Source of the DNA: Caulobacteraceae bacterium
GTDB taxonomy: Bacteria > Pseudomonadota > Alphaproteobacteria > Caulobacterales > Caulobacteraceae
Reading direction: 5' to 3'
Length of the DNA stretch: 51,075 nucleotides
Assembly: GCA_947452365.1 (NCBI GenBank)
Contig: CANGCO010000010.1
Coordinates: 1 to 51,075, forward strand
Below are positions 18,609 through 28,323 of this stretch, one piece after another. Under the pieces are notes generated by a model, which saw only the letters and a list, made by a program, of their open reading frames with translations, did no database searches and was not told where the DNA came from. Each line of letters starts with the position of its first letter. Position 1 is the stretch's first letter. Position numbers and translations under genes: made by a program.

Positions 18609-18706
18609 AAGCTCATTGCAGTTGCGGTCGATAAGGGCGTGACTCTTATGCTGCGGGGGCGAGTACGCCCCTCGTGCCCTTCAATCCGGACGGACGCCAA
18701 GCTGAC

Positions 18707-20149
18707 ATGTTGATCTGGATCGTATTTTTTGCCCTAGCGGCATTTTCGGGCCTGACCTATTGGCTTGGCCGCCGCAAGGCCTTGGCCTCAGCGGGTGGGT
18801 CTGCTGCCGGTCTGCATTCCTTGCCGAACTATTACGGGACCTATGTTGCCCTTTGGGTGGCTGTGCCAGCGGCCCTACTCTTGTTCTTGTCGGTCTCATT
18901 TGGTGGCCGGTTCGAGCATGCCTTATTGGTCGCCAAGGCGCCTGTGGCCATAACGGGCATGTCGGTTGAGCAAAAGCAACTCTTCTACCGCGACGCCGAG
19001 GCCATGGCCGAGGGCAAACAGGCCAGTGAGGTCATTTATGAAGGCCCGGTCAAGGCGGCGCTAACGCAAAAGTCACTTGAAGCCAAAGGCTATCGCGACA
19101 AGATTCGTATGGGCACATTTGCCCTGATGGGCGTTCTGGCCTTGGCGGGCCTATTGCTCACCTATCCAAGGATCAATGCCAAGTTCTGGGCCCGCAACCG
19201 GGTTGAAAGCTGGATCAGTAATGTCTTGATGATTTGCTCGATTGTGGCTGTGGTCACGACCCTGGGCATTATCTTGTCGCTGGTCTGGGAGAGTGCGCGC
19301 TTTTTTCAGACGGTCTCTCCGGGAGAGTTCCTGCTGGGCACGCATTGGAGCCCGCAAATTGGTATGCGCGATGATCAGGTCGGATCATCCGGCGGCTTTG
19401 GTGCCCTGCCCCTGTTTGCCGGAACCTTTTTGGTCATGTTGATTGCCATGTTGGTGGCGGGCCCGGTTGGCCTGTTCTCGGCGATTTATCTGGCGGAATA
19501 TGCCGGTCCCACCGCGCGCGCGGTCTGTAAGCCCTTGCTCGAGGTTTTGGCTGGGGTGCCGACCGTGGTTTACGGGTTTTTTGCGGCCCTCACGGTTGGG
19601 CCGCTGTTTCGCGAAGGCTTTAACGCCCTTGGCCTGATGTTGATAAATGGCCAGTTTCACGATTTGGGGCTTTATCTCTCTCAGGTGCAAAACCAGATGG
19701 CCTTGGTCGCCGGTGCGGTGATGGGCATTATGCTGATCCCATTTGTGTCCTCCTTGTCCGATGACATTATCAATTCTGTGCCTCAGGCCCTGCGCGATGG
19801 CAGCTATGCCATGGGCGCGACCAAGTCTGAGACGGTCAAGAATGTGGTCCTGCCCGCAGCCCTGCCAGGTATTGCCGGGGCCTTCTTGCTGGCCATCAGT
19901 CGGGCGGTTGGTGAGACCATGATTGTGACCATGGCGGCCGGCCTTCAGGCCAAACTGACCCTTAATCCGCTCGAAACCGTTACGACCGTGACGGTCCAGA
20001 TCGTGACCCTTTTGACCGGCGATCAGGAATTTGACAGCCCCAAGACCTTGTCGGCCTTTGCCCTGGGTTTGACCCTGTTTGTCGTGACGCTCTTATTGAA
20101 CATTATCGCCCTGCGCATCGTTCAGAAGTATCGGGAACAATATGACTGA
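18707..20149 (+). CDS. pstC: Phosphate ABC transporter permease PstC
   Basis: A 480-residue inner-membrane permease of the high-affinity phosphate transporter. Two N-terminal helices (about 2-18 and 46-65) frame a soluble loop, a periplasmic-side stretch follows, and the transporter core has the EAA-type motif SVPQALRDGSYAMGATKSETV. It is longer than the roughly 320-residue enterobacterial PstC because of the extra N-terminal part, as is usual in Caulobacter-like species. I place the start at ATG 18707 (MLIWIVFF) since related proteins begin that way; a GTG at 18674 would add 11 polar residues. Its TGA stop overlaps the pstA start by 8 bases. No pstS gene is nearby. Confidence 0.92.
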   Translation: MLIWIVFFALAAFSGLTYWLGRRKALASAGGSAAGLHSLPNYYGTYVALWVAVPAALLLFLSVSFGGRFEHALLVAKAPVAITGMSVEQKQLFYRDAEAMAEGKQASEVIYEGPVKAALTQKSLEAKGYRDKIRMGTFALMGVLALAGLLLTYPRINAKFWARNRVESWISNVLMICSIVAVVTTLGIILSLVWESARFFQTVSPGEFLLGTHWSPQIGMRDDQVGSSGGFGALPLFAGTFLVMLIAMLVAGPVGLFSAIYLAEYAGPTARAVCKPLLEVLAGVPTVVYGFFAALTVGPLFREGFNALGLMLINGQFHDLGLYLSQVQNQMALVAGAVMGIMLIPFVSSLSDDIINSVPQALRDGSYAMGATKSETVKNVVLPAALPGIAGAFLLAISRAVGETMIVTMAAGLQAKLTLNPLETVTTVTVQIVTLLTGDQEFDSPKTLSAFALGLTLFVVTLLLNIIALRIVQKYREQYD

Positions 20150-21440
20150 GGCCGCCATCCCCGTTTCGGCCGATAAGGCCAAGGCGCAATCTGCCTTCGA
20201 AAAACGCCTCAAGGCGCGCCATGCGACCGAGCAGAGGTTCCGCTTTTATGGCTTGATGGCCATTGTCATTGCCTTGAGCTTTTTGGCCATATTGCTGACG
20301 CGTATTGTCACCCAGGGCGTGTCGACCTTTACCGTGCATTCGGTGGCGATCGAGGTGCCACTCGATCCTGCCCGGATTGATCGTACCAATCTGGAAGGTA
20401 CCAATTTCGATATTATGGTCGCCGATGCGGTCCTCGCCAAGTTGGGCGAGAAGGATGACGATTTCGGCACCAAGTCGGAAAAGGTTAAGGACCTGATCTC
20501 GCCGGATTTTGGCTTCCAATTGCTCAATATGATCAAGGCAAACCCGGCCATTATCGGCAAGACGGTCAGTGTTTCAGGACCCTTGCGGGCCAATGCTGAC
20601 CTTTATTTTAAGGGCGAGATTAAACGCTCTACGCCTGAAGAAGAGCGCAAGCTGGACAATCAGCAGATCGATTGGCTGACCAAACTGAATGCCTCGGGCG
20701 CGGTCAAGACCGGCTTTAATGTCGCCTTCTTTACCAAGTCCGACTCCACTGAGCCCGAACAGGCCGGCGTCTTGGGCGCGGTGGTCGGCTCGGCCATGAT
20801 GCTGATGGTCACCGCCCTTTTGGCTGTGCCGATTGGGGTGATGGCGGCGGTCTATCTGGAAGAGTTTGCGCCCAAGGGCCGCTGGACCGATATTATCGAG
20901 GTCAATATCAATAATTTGGCGGCGGTGCCGTCGATTGTTTATGGCCTGCTTGGACTTGGCTTGTTTATCAATGCGCTGGGTGTGCCGCGGTCCTCGCCCC
21001 TGCTTGGCGGGCTAGTGCTGGCCCTAATGGCCCTGCCCACCGTGATTATTGCGACCCGCTCTTCGCTCAAGGCCGTGCCGCCCTCGATTCGGGAGGCCGC
21101 CCTCGGGGTTGGGGCCTCGCGCAGTCAGGCGGTCTTTCACCATGTCTTGCCGCTAGCCATGCCCGGCGTCATGACCGGCTCGATCCTAGCCCTGGCCCAT
21201 GCCCTGGGCGAGACCGCGCCGCTCTTGATGATTGGCATGGTGTCGTTTGTGCCGGGTGTACCCGCGGCCTTTACCGAGGCCGCAACCGTCCTGCCCGTGC
21301 AGGTCTTTATCTGGGAAAACGCGTCTGAGCGCGCCTTCCACGAACGCACAGCCGCCGCCATCATGGTGCTGCTGGTCTTTATGATCTTGATGAATGCGGT
21401 GGCGATTATTCTGCGCCGCCGGTTTGAGCGCCGGTGGTAG
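20142..21440 (+). CDS. pstA: Phosphate ABC transporter permease PstA with large periplasmic insertion
   Basis: A 432-residue permease, about 130 residues longer than E. coli PstA. The first helix (about 36-57) is followed by a hydrophilic segment of roughly 150 residues (about 60-205, rich in Asp and Lys) before the remaining five helices. The EAA-type loop [28 protein letters not shown] lies in the C-terminal half. The insertion is predicted to be periplasmic, where it could touch PstS; its function is unknown. Translation overlaps pstC by 8 bases. The TAG stop lies 4 bases before the chosen pstB start. Confidence 0.93.
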   Translation: MTEAAIPVSADKAKAQSAFEKRLKARHATEQRFRFYGLMAIVIALSFLAILLTRIVTQGVSTFTVHSVAIEVPLDPARIDRTNLEGTNFDIMVADAVLAKLGEKDDDFGTKSEKVKDLISPDFGFQLLNMIKANPAIIGKTVSVSGPLRANADLYFKGEIKRSTPEEERKLDNQQIDWLTKLNASGAVKTGFNVAFFTKSDSTEPEQAGVLGAVVGSAMMLMVTALLAVPIGVMAAVYLEEFAPKGRWTDIIEVNINNLAAVPSIVYGLLGLGLFINALGVPRSSPLLGGLVLALMALPTVIIATRSSLKAVPPSIREAALGVGASRSQAVFHHVLPLAMPGVMTGSILALAHALGETAPLLMIGMVSFVPGVPAAFTEAATVLPVQVFIWENASERAFHERTAAAIMVLLVFMILMNAVAIILRRRFERRW

Positions 21441-21444
21441 ACCC

Positions 21445-22293
21445 ATGACCACCTACCGTCCCTCCTTGGCAAATTCAGGCAATTCCATGACCTCATCCAT
21501 TCTAGGCCACGCCCATCTTAGCGCCGACAAGGCCGGATCGACCAAGATCCATGCCGATAAGGTCAATGTTTTCTACGGCGAAAAGCAGGCCTTGTTCGAT
21601 GTGTCCTTGGACATTAGCCAAAAGGCTGTGACCTCGTTTATCGGCCCATCGGGCTGTGGCAAATCGACCTTTTTGCGCTGCATCAACCGGATGAATGACA
21701 CCATCCCGATCTGTAAGGTTGAGGGCACGATCGAGATTGATGGCCAAGACATCAATACGCGCAGTATTGACCCGGTGGTCCTGCGCGCCCGGGTTGGCAT
21801 GGTCTTCCAAAAGCCTAATCCTTTCCCAAAATCGATTTATGAAAACGTCGCCTATGGGCCGCGGATCCATGGCTTGGCCACGGGCAAGGATGAGCTCGAT
21901 GCAATTGTAGAATCCTCCCTGCGCCGCGCTGGCCTATGGGACGAGGTCGCCGACCGGCTATTGCAGCCCGGCACCGGCCTTTCGGGTGGTCAGCAGCAGC
22001 GTCTGGTGATCGCCAGGGCGATTGCGGTTGGCCCTGAAGTGATCTTGATGGATGAGCCCTGCTCAGCCCTCGACCCGATCGCGACGGCCAAGATTGAGGA
22101 ATTGATTGACGAGTTGCGCGAACAGTTCTGCATCGTCATTGTCACCCACTCCATGGCCCAAGCCGCGCGGGTTTCACAGCGGACGGCCTTCTTCCATATG
22201 GGCCGTCTGGTCGAGAGTGGGCCAACCGATGAGATCTTCACCAATCCCAAGGATACCCGGACTCAGGACTATATTACGGGCCGGTTTGGCTAG
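21445..22293 (+). CDS. pstB: Phosphate import ATP-binding protein PstB
   Basis: A 282-residue ABC ATPase that powers the PstCA permease. Walker [10 protein letters not shown], the Q-loop [12 protein letters not shown], the signature LSGGQQQR and Walker [14 protein letters not shown] are all intact. The frame is open further upstream into pstA. I take the ATG at 21445, right after the pstA stop; an ATG at 21487 giving 268 residues is also possible and closer to the usual family length. It belongs to the pstCAB-phoU-phoB unit and contributes to phosphate sensing by PhoR through PhoU. Confidence 0.95.
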   Translation: MTTYRPSLANSGNSMTSSILGHAHLSADKAGSTKIHADKVNVFYGEKQALFDVSLDISQKAVTSFIGPSGCGKSTFLRCINRMNDTIPICKVEGTIEIDGQDINTRSIDPVVLRARVGMVFQKPNPFPKSIYENVAYGPRIHGLATGKDELDAIVESSLRRAGLWDEVADRLLQPGTGLSGGQQQRLVIARAIAVGPEVILMDEPCSALDPIATAKIEELIDELREQFCIVIVTHSMAQAARVSQRTAFFHMGRLVESGPTDEIFTNPKDTRTQDYITGRFG

Positions 22294-22341
22294 GCCCTGG
22301 GTGGATTTCCCCCTCATTTGTATAGCGAAGGCTGAACGGCG

Positions 22342-23028
22342 ATGACCGAACATACTGTTAAAGCCTATGGCGATGAACTGAACCATCTGACCGCCGAGGT
22401 GGCGCGGATGGGCGGTCTAGTCGAGGCCCAGGTTGCCGATTCCATCGAATGCATCACGCGCCGTGATGTGCCGCTGGCCCAGGGCATTATTGTGCGCGAC
22501 GACAAGCTTGATGTGCTGCAGGCCGAGATTGAGCGCAAATCGATCAAGTTGATCGCCCTGCGCCAGCCTGTGGCCCAGGACCTGCGCCGCACCGTCGCGG
22601 CCATGAAGATTTCGCTCAATCTCGAGCGCTGCGGCGATCTGGCCAAAAACATCGCCAAGCGGGCCTTGGTGATCTCTGAGGCCGAGGCCCTGACCGCTCT
22701 GACCCGCTCGATTGAGCGCATGGGCAATCTCGTCACCGCGCGCCTAAAGGATGTACTCGACGCCTATACCTCATCGAATGTGAACCGCGCCGTTGGCGTC
22801 TGGTGGCGCGATGAAGAGGTGGATGAGCATTATAATAGCCTGTTTCGCGAGCTCTTGACCTATATGATGGGCGATCCGCGTATGATTACCTCCTGCGCCC
22901 ATATGCTGTTTGTCGCCAAAAATCTTGAGCGCATTGGTGACCATGCCACCAATATTGCCGAGATTATCCACTTTGAAATTACAGGCGAAGACATGATCAG
23001 TGAGCGGCCGAAAAATACCGCCCTCTAA
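22342..23028 (+). CDS. phoU: Phosphate-signalling accessory protein PhoU
   Basis: A 228-residue helical protein made of two PhoU repeats. Visible hallmarks are the MGGLVEAQVADSIECI helix, the metal-binding-type DDKLDVLQAEIERK and ERCGDLAKNIAKR segments in repeat one, and the ERIGDHATNIAEI segment in repeat two. PhoU links the Pst transporter to PhoR and suppresses phosphate uptake and Pho-regulon activity when phosphate is plentiful. It lies 48 bases after pstB and 25 bases before the chosen phoB start. Length is normal for the family. Confidence 0.95.
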   Translation: MTEHTVKAYGDELNHLTAEVARMGGLVEAQVADSIECITRRDVPLAQGIIVRDDKLDVLQAEIERKSIKLIALRQPVAQDLRRTVAAMKISLNLERCGDLAKNIAKRALVISEAEALTALTRSIERMGNLVTARLKDVLDAYTSSNVNRAVGVWWRDEEVDEHYNSLFRELLTYMMGDPRMITSCAHMLFVAKNLERIGDHATNIAEIIHFEITGEDMISERPKNTAL

Positions 23029-23053
23029 TCTCGCGCCCGCTCGGAGCCAAGCC

Positions 23054-23743
23054 TTGATCCCTTATGTTCTTGTTGTCGAAGACGAAGATGCCCTAGCCAC
23101 CTTGCTTCAGTATAATCTGGACAAGGAGGGCTATAGCGTGTCGGTGGCAAGCGACGGCGAAGAGGCCCTGATCCAGATCAATGAGAAGCTGCCCGACCTC
23201 ATCGTGCTTGACTGGATGTTGCCCAAGGTGTCGGGCATAGAGGTCTGCCGCCGCCTGCGCAGCCGAGCCGATACGCGCAATGTGCCGATTGTTATGTTGA
23301 CCGCACGCGGGGAAGAAACAGACCGTATTCGCGGCCTCGATACCGGCGCGGATGACTATGTTGTCAAGCCGTTTTCCATGACCGAATTGACCGCCCGCAT
23401 TCGCGCCGTGCTACGCCGCATCCGCCCGGGCCTGGCTGAGGACCGGACTCATCAAGGCGACCTAATCATAGATCGGGTCGCCCACCGGGTTAAACGCGAT
23501 GGGCGCGAAATCCATCTTGGTCCGACCGAGTTTCGCTTGTTGGACTATTTTATGCAGCATCCAGGTCGGGTGTTTAGCCGCGAGCAATTGCTTGATGCGG
23601 TCTGGGGGTCGGATGTGTATGTCGAGGCCCGGACGGTCGATGTGCATGTCGGCCGCCTGCGCAAGGCCCTGAATCTCGAGACCAAGGCCGACCCGATCCG
23701 CACTGTGCGCTCAGCCGGCTATGCGCTGGACATGGATGCCTAG
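23054..23743 (+). CDS. phoB: Phosphate-regulon response regulator PhoB (TTG start)
   Basis: A 229-residue OmpR/PhoB-class response regulator. The receiver domain shows the acidic pair VVEDED (8-12), phosphoacceptor Asp53, Thr83 and Lys105; the winged-helix domain holds PTEFRLLDYFMQHPGRVFSR and the RTVDVHVGRLRKAL recognition region. The open frame begins at GTG 23000 inside phoU, but I choose TTG 23054. It has GGAG seven bases upstream, gives IPYVLVVEDED directly as in related PhoB proteins, and yields the canonical 229-residue length. The TAG stop is built into the stem of the downstream terminator. Confidence 0.93.
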   Translation: MIPYVLVVEDEDALATLLQYNLDKEGYSVSVASDGEEALIQINEKLPDLIVLDWMLPKVSGIEVCRRLRSRADTRNVPIVMLTARGEETDRIRGLDTGADDYVVKPFSMTELTARIRAVLRRIRPGLAEDRTHQGDLIIDRVAHRVKRDGREIHLGPTEFRLLDYFMQHPGRVFSREQLLDAVWGSDVYVEARTVDVHVGRLRKALNLETKADPIRTVRSAGYALDMDA

Positions 23744-23763
23744 GCTGGCGCCTGCCAGCCTAG
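23740..23763 (+). terminator. Terminator hairpin containing the phoB stop codon
   Basis: A perfect 10-base inverted repeat (CTAGGCTGGC and GCCAGCCTAG) with a GCCT loop. The first arm includes the phoB TAG stop. There is no run of T on the plus strand, but the stem is strong and lies between convergent genes, so it probably works for the pst-phoB unit and perhaps for cysNC from the other side. Confidence 0.65.
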
Positions 23764-23792
23764 ATTGCCCGTCTAGATTGCCCGTCTAGATT
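23761..23792. repeat. 13-bp tandem repeat, two and a half copies
   Basis: TAGATTGCCCGTC occurs at 23761-23773 and again exactly at 23774-23786, followed by a partial third copy TAGATTT. The array starts inside the right arm of the phoB hairpin and runs into the minus-strand cysNC stop codon (23786-23788). It fills the entire gap between the two convergent genes. Confidence 0.8.
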
Positions 23793-25711
23793 TCCGGCCC
23801 CTGCCAACCATCCCGAATCAGGCCGCGATCGCGCAGTTTTTGAATGATCAGGTCGGCGGCCTGTTCTGGCGTGGTCTTGGTGGTGTCGATATGGATTTCG
23901 GCGGCATCGGGCGCTTCATACGGGCTGTCAATGCCGGTAAAATTCTTCAAATCGCCGCTGCGGGCCTTTTTGTAGAGCCCCTTCACGTCCCGCGCCTCGG
24001 CGACCGCCAAGGGGGTGTCGATAAAGACTTCTAGGAATTCGGCGCCCTCGACCAGGTCGCGGGCCATTTGCCGCTCGGATCGGAACGGCGAGATGAAGGA
24101 AACGAGGCAGATCAGGCCCGCCTCGACCATAAGCTTTGAGACCTCGGCGACGCGGCGGATGTTTTCCACCCGGTCGGCATCGGTAAAGCCCAGATCGCGG
24201 TTCAGGCCGTGGCGAACATTGTCGCCGTCCAGGGTCGTGGTGTGCCGCCCCATGCCGTAGAGCTGTTTTTCCACCAGATTGGCTATGGTCGACTTGCCAG
24301 AACCCGACAGGCCGGTGAACCACAATATGGCTGGCTTTTGACCCTTAAGGTCGGCGCGGCTGGTCTTGTTTACGTCCAGGGCCTGCCAATGAATATTCTG
24401 CGAGCGGCGCAGGGCAAAATGGATCAGGCCAATGCCAACGGTTGCATTGGTCATGCGGTCGATCAGGATGAAACCGCCGGTATCGACATTGTCCTTATAG
24501 GGATCAAAAGCGATCTGTTGATCAAGACTGATATTGCAAACCCCGATTTCATTCAGGGTCAGGGCCTTGGCCGCCAGATGCTCCAGCGTGTTCACATTGA
24601 CCTTGTATTTCGGCTCAGTGACGGTGGCGGAGACCAGCTTGGCCCCGATTTTCAGCCAATAGGCCCGGCCGGGCAGCAAGGGCTCTTCGGCCATCCAGAT
24701 GATTGTGGTCTCGAACTGGTCGGCGACTTCAGGCGGATTGCCAGAGGCGATTATATCGCCGCGCGAGCAGTCAATCTCGTCTTCTAGGGTCAGGGTGACT
24801 GATTGTCCGGCCACGGCCAGATCAAGGTCGCCATCATAGGTGACAATGCGCGCCACCTTACTTTGCTTGCCCGAGGGCAGAACCCGGATCGTGTCGCCCG
24901 GCCGGACGCTGCCGCTGGCAATCTGGCCTGCAAAGCCGCGGAAATCCAGGTCCGGGCGATTGACCCATTGGACCGGCAGACGCAAGGGCCCCTGTTGGCG
25001 GATCTCCTCGTCCAGCGGCACATTTTCCAAATGCTCAATCAGGACCGGACCATCAAACCATGGGGTCTGATCACTGCGCGAGGCAATATTGTCGCCGCGA
25101 AGGCCAGAGATTGGAATGGCGGTGACATCGTCCAGCCCAACCTGGGCGGCAAAGGCGCGATAGTCGCGCACAATCGTGTCAAATACGGTCTGGTCAAACC
25201 CGACCAGGTCCATCTTATTGACGGCTAGGACCACCTTTTTGATCCCGATCAGGGATACCAGATAGGAGTGGCGGCGGGTCTGGGTGAGTATGCCCTTGCG
25301 CGCATCGACCAGGATAATCGCCAGATCCGCGGTTGAGGCACCTGTGACCATATTGCGGGTATATTGCTCGTGGCCCGGCGTATCGGCGACGATGAATTTG
25401 CGCTTTTCGGTGGAAAAGAACCGATAGGCGACATCAATCGTAATGCCCTGCTCGCGCTCTGCGGCCAGGCCATCGACCAAAAGCGCAAAATCGATTTCGC
25501 CGCCCTGGGTGCCAATGCGCTTGGAATCGGCTTCAAGGGCTGCCATCTGATCTTCAAAGATCATTTTGGAATCATAGAGCAGCCGCCCGATCAAGGTGGA
25601 CTTGCCATCGTCAACACTGCCGCAGGTGATGAAGCGCAGCAGACTCTTGTGCTGATGTTGCAGCAGATAGGCGTCAATATCGCTTTCGATCAGGTCTGAA
25701 ATATGGGCCAT
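23786..25711 (-). CDS. cysNC: Bifunctional sulfate adenylyltransferase subunit 1 / adenylylsulfate kinase (CysN/CysC)
   Basis: A 641-residue fusion of the GTPase subunit of ATP sulfurylase (about 1-440) with APS kinase (about 455-641). GTPase motifs are G1 GSVDDGKS (31-38), G3 DTPGH (110-114) and G4 NKMD (165-168); the kinase has its own P-loop GLSGSGKST near 467. Together with CysD it makes adenylylsulfate from sulfate and ATP, driven by GTP, and then phosphorylates it to PAPS for assimilation or sulfation. The ATG overlaps the cysD stop by one base (TAATG at 25709-25713), indicating coupled translation. Fused CysNC (NodQ-type) is common in alphaproteobacteria. Confidence 0.95.
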   Translation of the reverse strand: MAHISDLIESDIDAYLLQHQHKSLLRFITCGSVDDGKSTLIGRLLYDSKMIFEDQMAALEADSKRIGTQGGEIDFALLVDGLAAEREQGITIDVAYRFFSTEKRKFIVADTPGHEQYTRNMVTGASTADLAIILVDARKGILTQTRRHSYLVSLIGIKKVVLAVNKMDLVGFDQTVFDTIVRDYRAFAAQVGLDDVTAIPISGLRGDNIASRSDQTPWFDGPVLIEHLENVPLDEEIRQQGPLRLPVQWVNRPDLDFRGFAGQIASGSVRPGDTIRVLPSGKQSKVARIVTYDGDLDLAVAGQSVTLTLEDEIDCSRGDIIASGNPPEVADQFETTIIWMAEEPLLPGRAYWLKIGAKLVSATVTEPKYKVNVNTLEHLAAKALTLNEIGVCNISLDQQIAFDPYKDNVDTGGFILIDRMTNATVGIGLIHFALRRSQNIHWQALDVNKTSRADLKGQKPAILWFTGLSGSGKSTIANLVEKQLYGMGRHTTTLDGDNVRHGLNRDLGFTDADRVENIRRVAEVSKLMVEAGLICLVSFISPFRSERQMARDLVEGAEFLEVFIDTPLAVAEARDVKGLYKKARSGDLKNFTGIDSPYEAPDAAEIHIDTTKTTPEQAADLIIQKLRDRGLIRDGWQGPEI

Positions 25712-26625
25712 TAGAAATAGCCTTCCTGTTTCTTCTTTTCCATCGAGGCGGCCTGGTCGTGATCGATCACACGGCCCTGACGCTCGGACGTGGTGGTCAG
25801 GAGCATTTCCTGAATAATCTCGGGCAAGGTTGCGGCCGTGCTTTCCACCGCCCCGGTCAAGGGGTAGCAGCCAAGGGTACGAAACCGTACCGACTTCATT
25901 TGTGGGGTCTCGCCGGGCCTTAATGGCATGCGGTCATCATCGACCATGATCAAGGTGCCGTCCCGCTCGACCACGGGGCGCTTATCCGCAAAATAGAGCG
26001 GCACCAGGGGTATGTTTTCCAGATGGATATATTGCCAAATATCCAGCTCGGTCCAGTTGGATAGGGGAAAGACGCGGATGCTCTCGCCCTTGTGTTTGCG
26101 GGCATTATAGGTCCGCCACAGCTCTGGACGCTGTTGTTTGGGGTCCCAGCGGTGTTGTTCCGAGCGGAAGGAAAAAATCCGCTCCTTGGCCCGAGATTTT
26201 TCCTCATCGCGCCGCGCCCCGCCAAAAGCAACGTCAAACCCGTATTGATCCAGGGCCTGTTTGAGGCCTTGGGTCTTCATCACATCGGTATGAACAGCCG
26301 AGCCATGGGTGAAGGGGCCAATGCCTTGGGCTAGGCCGTCTGGATTGGTGTGAACCAAAAGGTCTAGGCCTAGGCGCTTGGCCAAGGCATCGCGAAAAGT
26401 GATCATTTCCCTGAACTTCCAGCGCGTATCCACATGCAGTAGCGGAAACGGCAGCTTGGCCGGGAAGAAGGCCTTGATCGCCAGATGCAGCATGACGGCC
26501 GAATCCTTGCCGATCGAATACAGCATGACGGGATTATCGCTCTCGGCGACCACCTCGCGCATGATGTGGATGCTCTCGGCTTCCAGCCTTTGCAGATGGG
26601 TCAGGGCAATAGGAGTGTCGGACAC
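25711..26625 (-). CDS. cysD: Sulfate adenylyltransferase subunit 2 (CysD)
   Basis: A 304-residue catalytic subunit of ATP sulfurylase, a PP-loop ATP pyrophosphatase with the motif SIGKDSAVM (37-45) and the family segments [15 protein letters not shown] and [15 protein letters not shown]. It couples ATP and sulfate to adenylylsulfate in a complex with CysN. The start is a GTG at 26625 with GGAAAG about eight bases upstream. A 101-base gap separates it from cysQ upstream, so it may carry its own promoter. Only the activation step is encoded here; the reductases (cysH, cysI) are elsewhere. Confidence 0.95.
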   Translation of the reverse strand: MSDTPIALTHLQRLEAESIHIMREVVAESDNPVMLYSIGKDSAVMLHLAIKAFFPAKLPFPLLHVDTRWKFREMITFRDALAKRLGLDLLVHTNPDGLAQGIGPFTHGSAVHTDVMKTQGLKQALDQYGFDVAFGGARRDEEKSRAKERIFSFRSEQHRWDPKQQRPELWRTYNARKHKGESIRVFPLSNWTELDIWQYIHLENIPLVPLYFADKRPVVERDGTLIMVDDDRMPLRPGETPQMKSVRFRTLGCYPLTGAVESTAATLPEIIQEMLLTTTSERQGRVIDHDQAASMEKKKQEGYF

Positions 26626-26726
26626 GGCAAACTTTCCGGTGGCTCAGTTTTGTCTTGATAGCGCTTAATAACCGTCTTGGCGCATAAGCTTTTCTGCAAT
26701 GGCCTCTAGTAAAGCGCAATCGGACG

Positions 26727-27557
26727 TTATTTCTCAACGGCGATGAGGTCTATGGGCCCGCCAGCCAAAAATCCGGGATTGAAAAAGTCTTTTTTGCCAT
26801 AGAGCAAGGGACTGCCATCGAGGGCCAAGACCTTGCCGCCTGCTGCTCGCAAGACCGCATGGCCAGCGCCCGTATCCCATTCGCAGGTCGGTGCAAGGCG
26901 CGGATAAAGATCCGCCTCGCCCGCCGCTACAAGGCAAAACTTAAGTGATGATCCAACCGAGACCCGCTCACCGATCGGATAGAGCGCCAGATAGGCGTCC
27001 GTCTCTGGCGTATTGTGCGACTTGGACGCCACCGCAATTAGGTCTTGTTTTGGCGGTGTGCGCACAGCCAAGGGGCTGCGGTCGCTAGCCTCGCTCAAGG
27101 CTTGGTCGGGCGTGACCGTCTGGGTCCAGGCGGTTTTCAAGGTTACGTCACCGGCAAACATCCGATCCTTGGCCGGGGCATAGACAATACCAAGGCTGGG
27201 TTGGCCGTCCTCAATCAAGGCAATATTGACGGTGAAATCACCGCGCCTTTGCACAAATTCCTTAGTGCCATCGAGCGGATCAACCACGAAGAACTGGCGT
27301 CCGACCGCGGGTATGCGCCCGGCCGCGACCTCTTCCTCAGCCACGACCGGAATGCCGGGGGCTAGGCGCGCCAGATCGGCCAAGATGATCGCCTCGGCGG
27401 CGGTGTCGGCCAGGGTCACAGGCGAGGCATCGGCCTTGACCGCCACCTCAAATCCCGCCTGATAAATGTCCCAGATCGCCTTGCCAGCCGCATGGGCGCT
27501 GATGACCAGACCCTCAAGCAGGGCGGTGCGGTCAAGGGCGGGCAGGGGATGGGTCAT
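26727..27557 (-). CDS. cysQ: 3'(2'),5'-bisphosphate nucleotidase CysQ
   Basis: A 276-residue inositol-monophosphatase-superfamily enzyme that removes the 3'-phosphate of PAP, the by-product of PAPS use. Metal-binding motifs are the acidic pair in VVAEEE (71-76), VDPLDGTKEF (92-101) and the C-terminal WDTGAGHAV (about 224-232). I chose the ATG at 27557 because AAGGA lies 8 bases upstream; the longer frame to 27611 has no site and unlike residues. It sits on the same strand just upstream of cysD-cysNC, so the three genes form a sulfate-activation and PAP-recycling group. It is divergent from the TPR gene. Confidence 0.93.
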   Translation of the reverse strand: MTHPLPALDRTALLEGLVISAHAAGKAIWDIYQAGFEVAVKADASPVTLADTAAEAIILADLARLAPGIPVVAEEEVAAGRIPAVGRQFFVVDPLDGTKEFVQRRGDFTVNIALIEDGQPSLGIVYAPAKDRMFAGDVTLKTAWTQTVTPDQALSEASDRSPLAVRTPPKQDLIAVASKSHNTPETDAYLALYPIGERVSVGSSLKFCLVAAGEADLYPRLAPTCEWDTGAGHAVLRAAGGKVLALDGSPLLYGKKDFFNPGFLAGGPIDLIAVEK

Positions 27558-27679
27558 AATCGTATCCTTTATCAATTCTGCGTTCCTAGGGCTTTTTGCC
27601 AAGGGCTTCAAATTGACTCTCTTGGAATTGGGCAGAAGATGGGGCTTGTCCTTGGGAAATTTTAATCTGGAGGTGTGGA

Positions 27680-28252
27680 ATGGCGTCTTTTATGCCGCGT
27701 GCCTTGCTTATGTCTGCGGTTTTGGCGGCAACAGCCTTGGCCAGCCAGGCCCAGGCCTCGGTATTTGTCATAGGCGGGGGTTTGGCGACAGAGTGTTCGA
27801 TGGCCGCGCTTAAGGGCCTGTCGGATGATCGCAGCCTCGCCTTGTGCGACACGGCGCTGGATACGGAAAACCTAGACCGCGACGCCTTGGCGGGAACTCT
27901 GGTCAATCGCGGCGTCATCTATATGCGCCGCCAGAATTTTGCGGCTGCGCGGCGCGATCTGGACCGCGCAGTTGTGGTTGGCCCAACCCTGGGCGAGGCC
28001 TTTGTTAATCGCGGCGCGGCCATGATCGGCCAGCGCGATTATGCCCAGGCCTTAAGCAATATTGACCAGGGCCTTGGCCTTGACCCGCAAGAGCCGGAAA
28101 AAGCCTATTTCAACCGCGCGCTTGCCTATGAGGGCCTGGGCGATATGAAGCGGGCCTATTTTGATTATCTAAAAGCCTCAGAGCTTAAGCCCGATTGGGA
28201 AGCCCCCAAGACCCAGCTGGTGCGCTTTACGGTAACGCGGCCGGGGTCTTAA
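27680..28252 (+). CDS. Secreted tetratricopeptide-repeat protein
   Basis: A 190-residue protein with a Sec signal peptide (about 6-27, ALASQAQAS) and two to three TPR motifs between about residues 70 and 175 (AGTLVNRGVIYMRRQNFAAA, GEAFVNRGAAMIGQRDYAQA, EKAYFNRALAYEGLGDMKRA). A strong ribosome site GGAGG precedes the ATG at 27680. TPRs mediate protein-protein contacts; the partner is unknown. Similar small periplasmic TPR proteins are frequent in Caulobacterales. It is transcribed toward imuA but the LexA-controlled promoter in between makes that cassette independent. Confidence 0.8.
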   Translation: MASFMPRALLMSAVLAATALASQAQASVFVIGGGLATECSMAALKGLSDDRSLALCDTALDTENLDRDALAGTLVNRGVIYMRRQNFAAARRDLDRAVVVGPTLGEAFVNRGAAMIGQRDYAQALSNIDQGLGLDPQEPEKAYFNRALAYEGLGDMKRAYFDYLKASELKPDWEAPKTQLVRFTVTRPGS

Positions 28253-28292
28253 AAGTCGCAAAAGACTCTCATTGACTCTCAGGCTAGTTCTG

Positions 28293-28307
28293 GAACAAAA
28301 TAGGAAC
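28293..28307. promoter_or_regulatory. LexA (SOS) operator before imuA
   Basis: GAAC-N7-GAAC is an exact match to the alphaproteobacterial LexA box (GTTC-N7-GTTC read on the other strand). It ends 16 bases before the imuA ATG. Extra GTTC words at 28287-28290 and 28314-28317 flank it. A TTGACT at 28272-28277 with CAAAAT about 18 bases further would place the operator over the -10 region, as expected for repression. Confidence 0.88.
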
Positions 28308-28323
28308 ACAAAGGTTCCTATCC

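Noticed and set aside
14297-27557. A single sulfate-uptake island joining sbp and cysDNCQ
   Set aside because: The pho locus separates them, they are in separate transcription units, and no sulfate permease genes are present.
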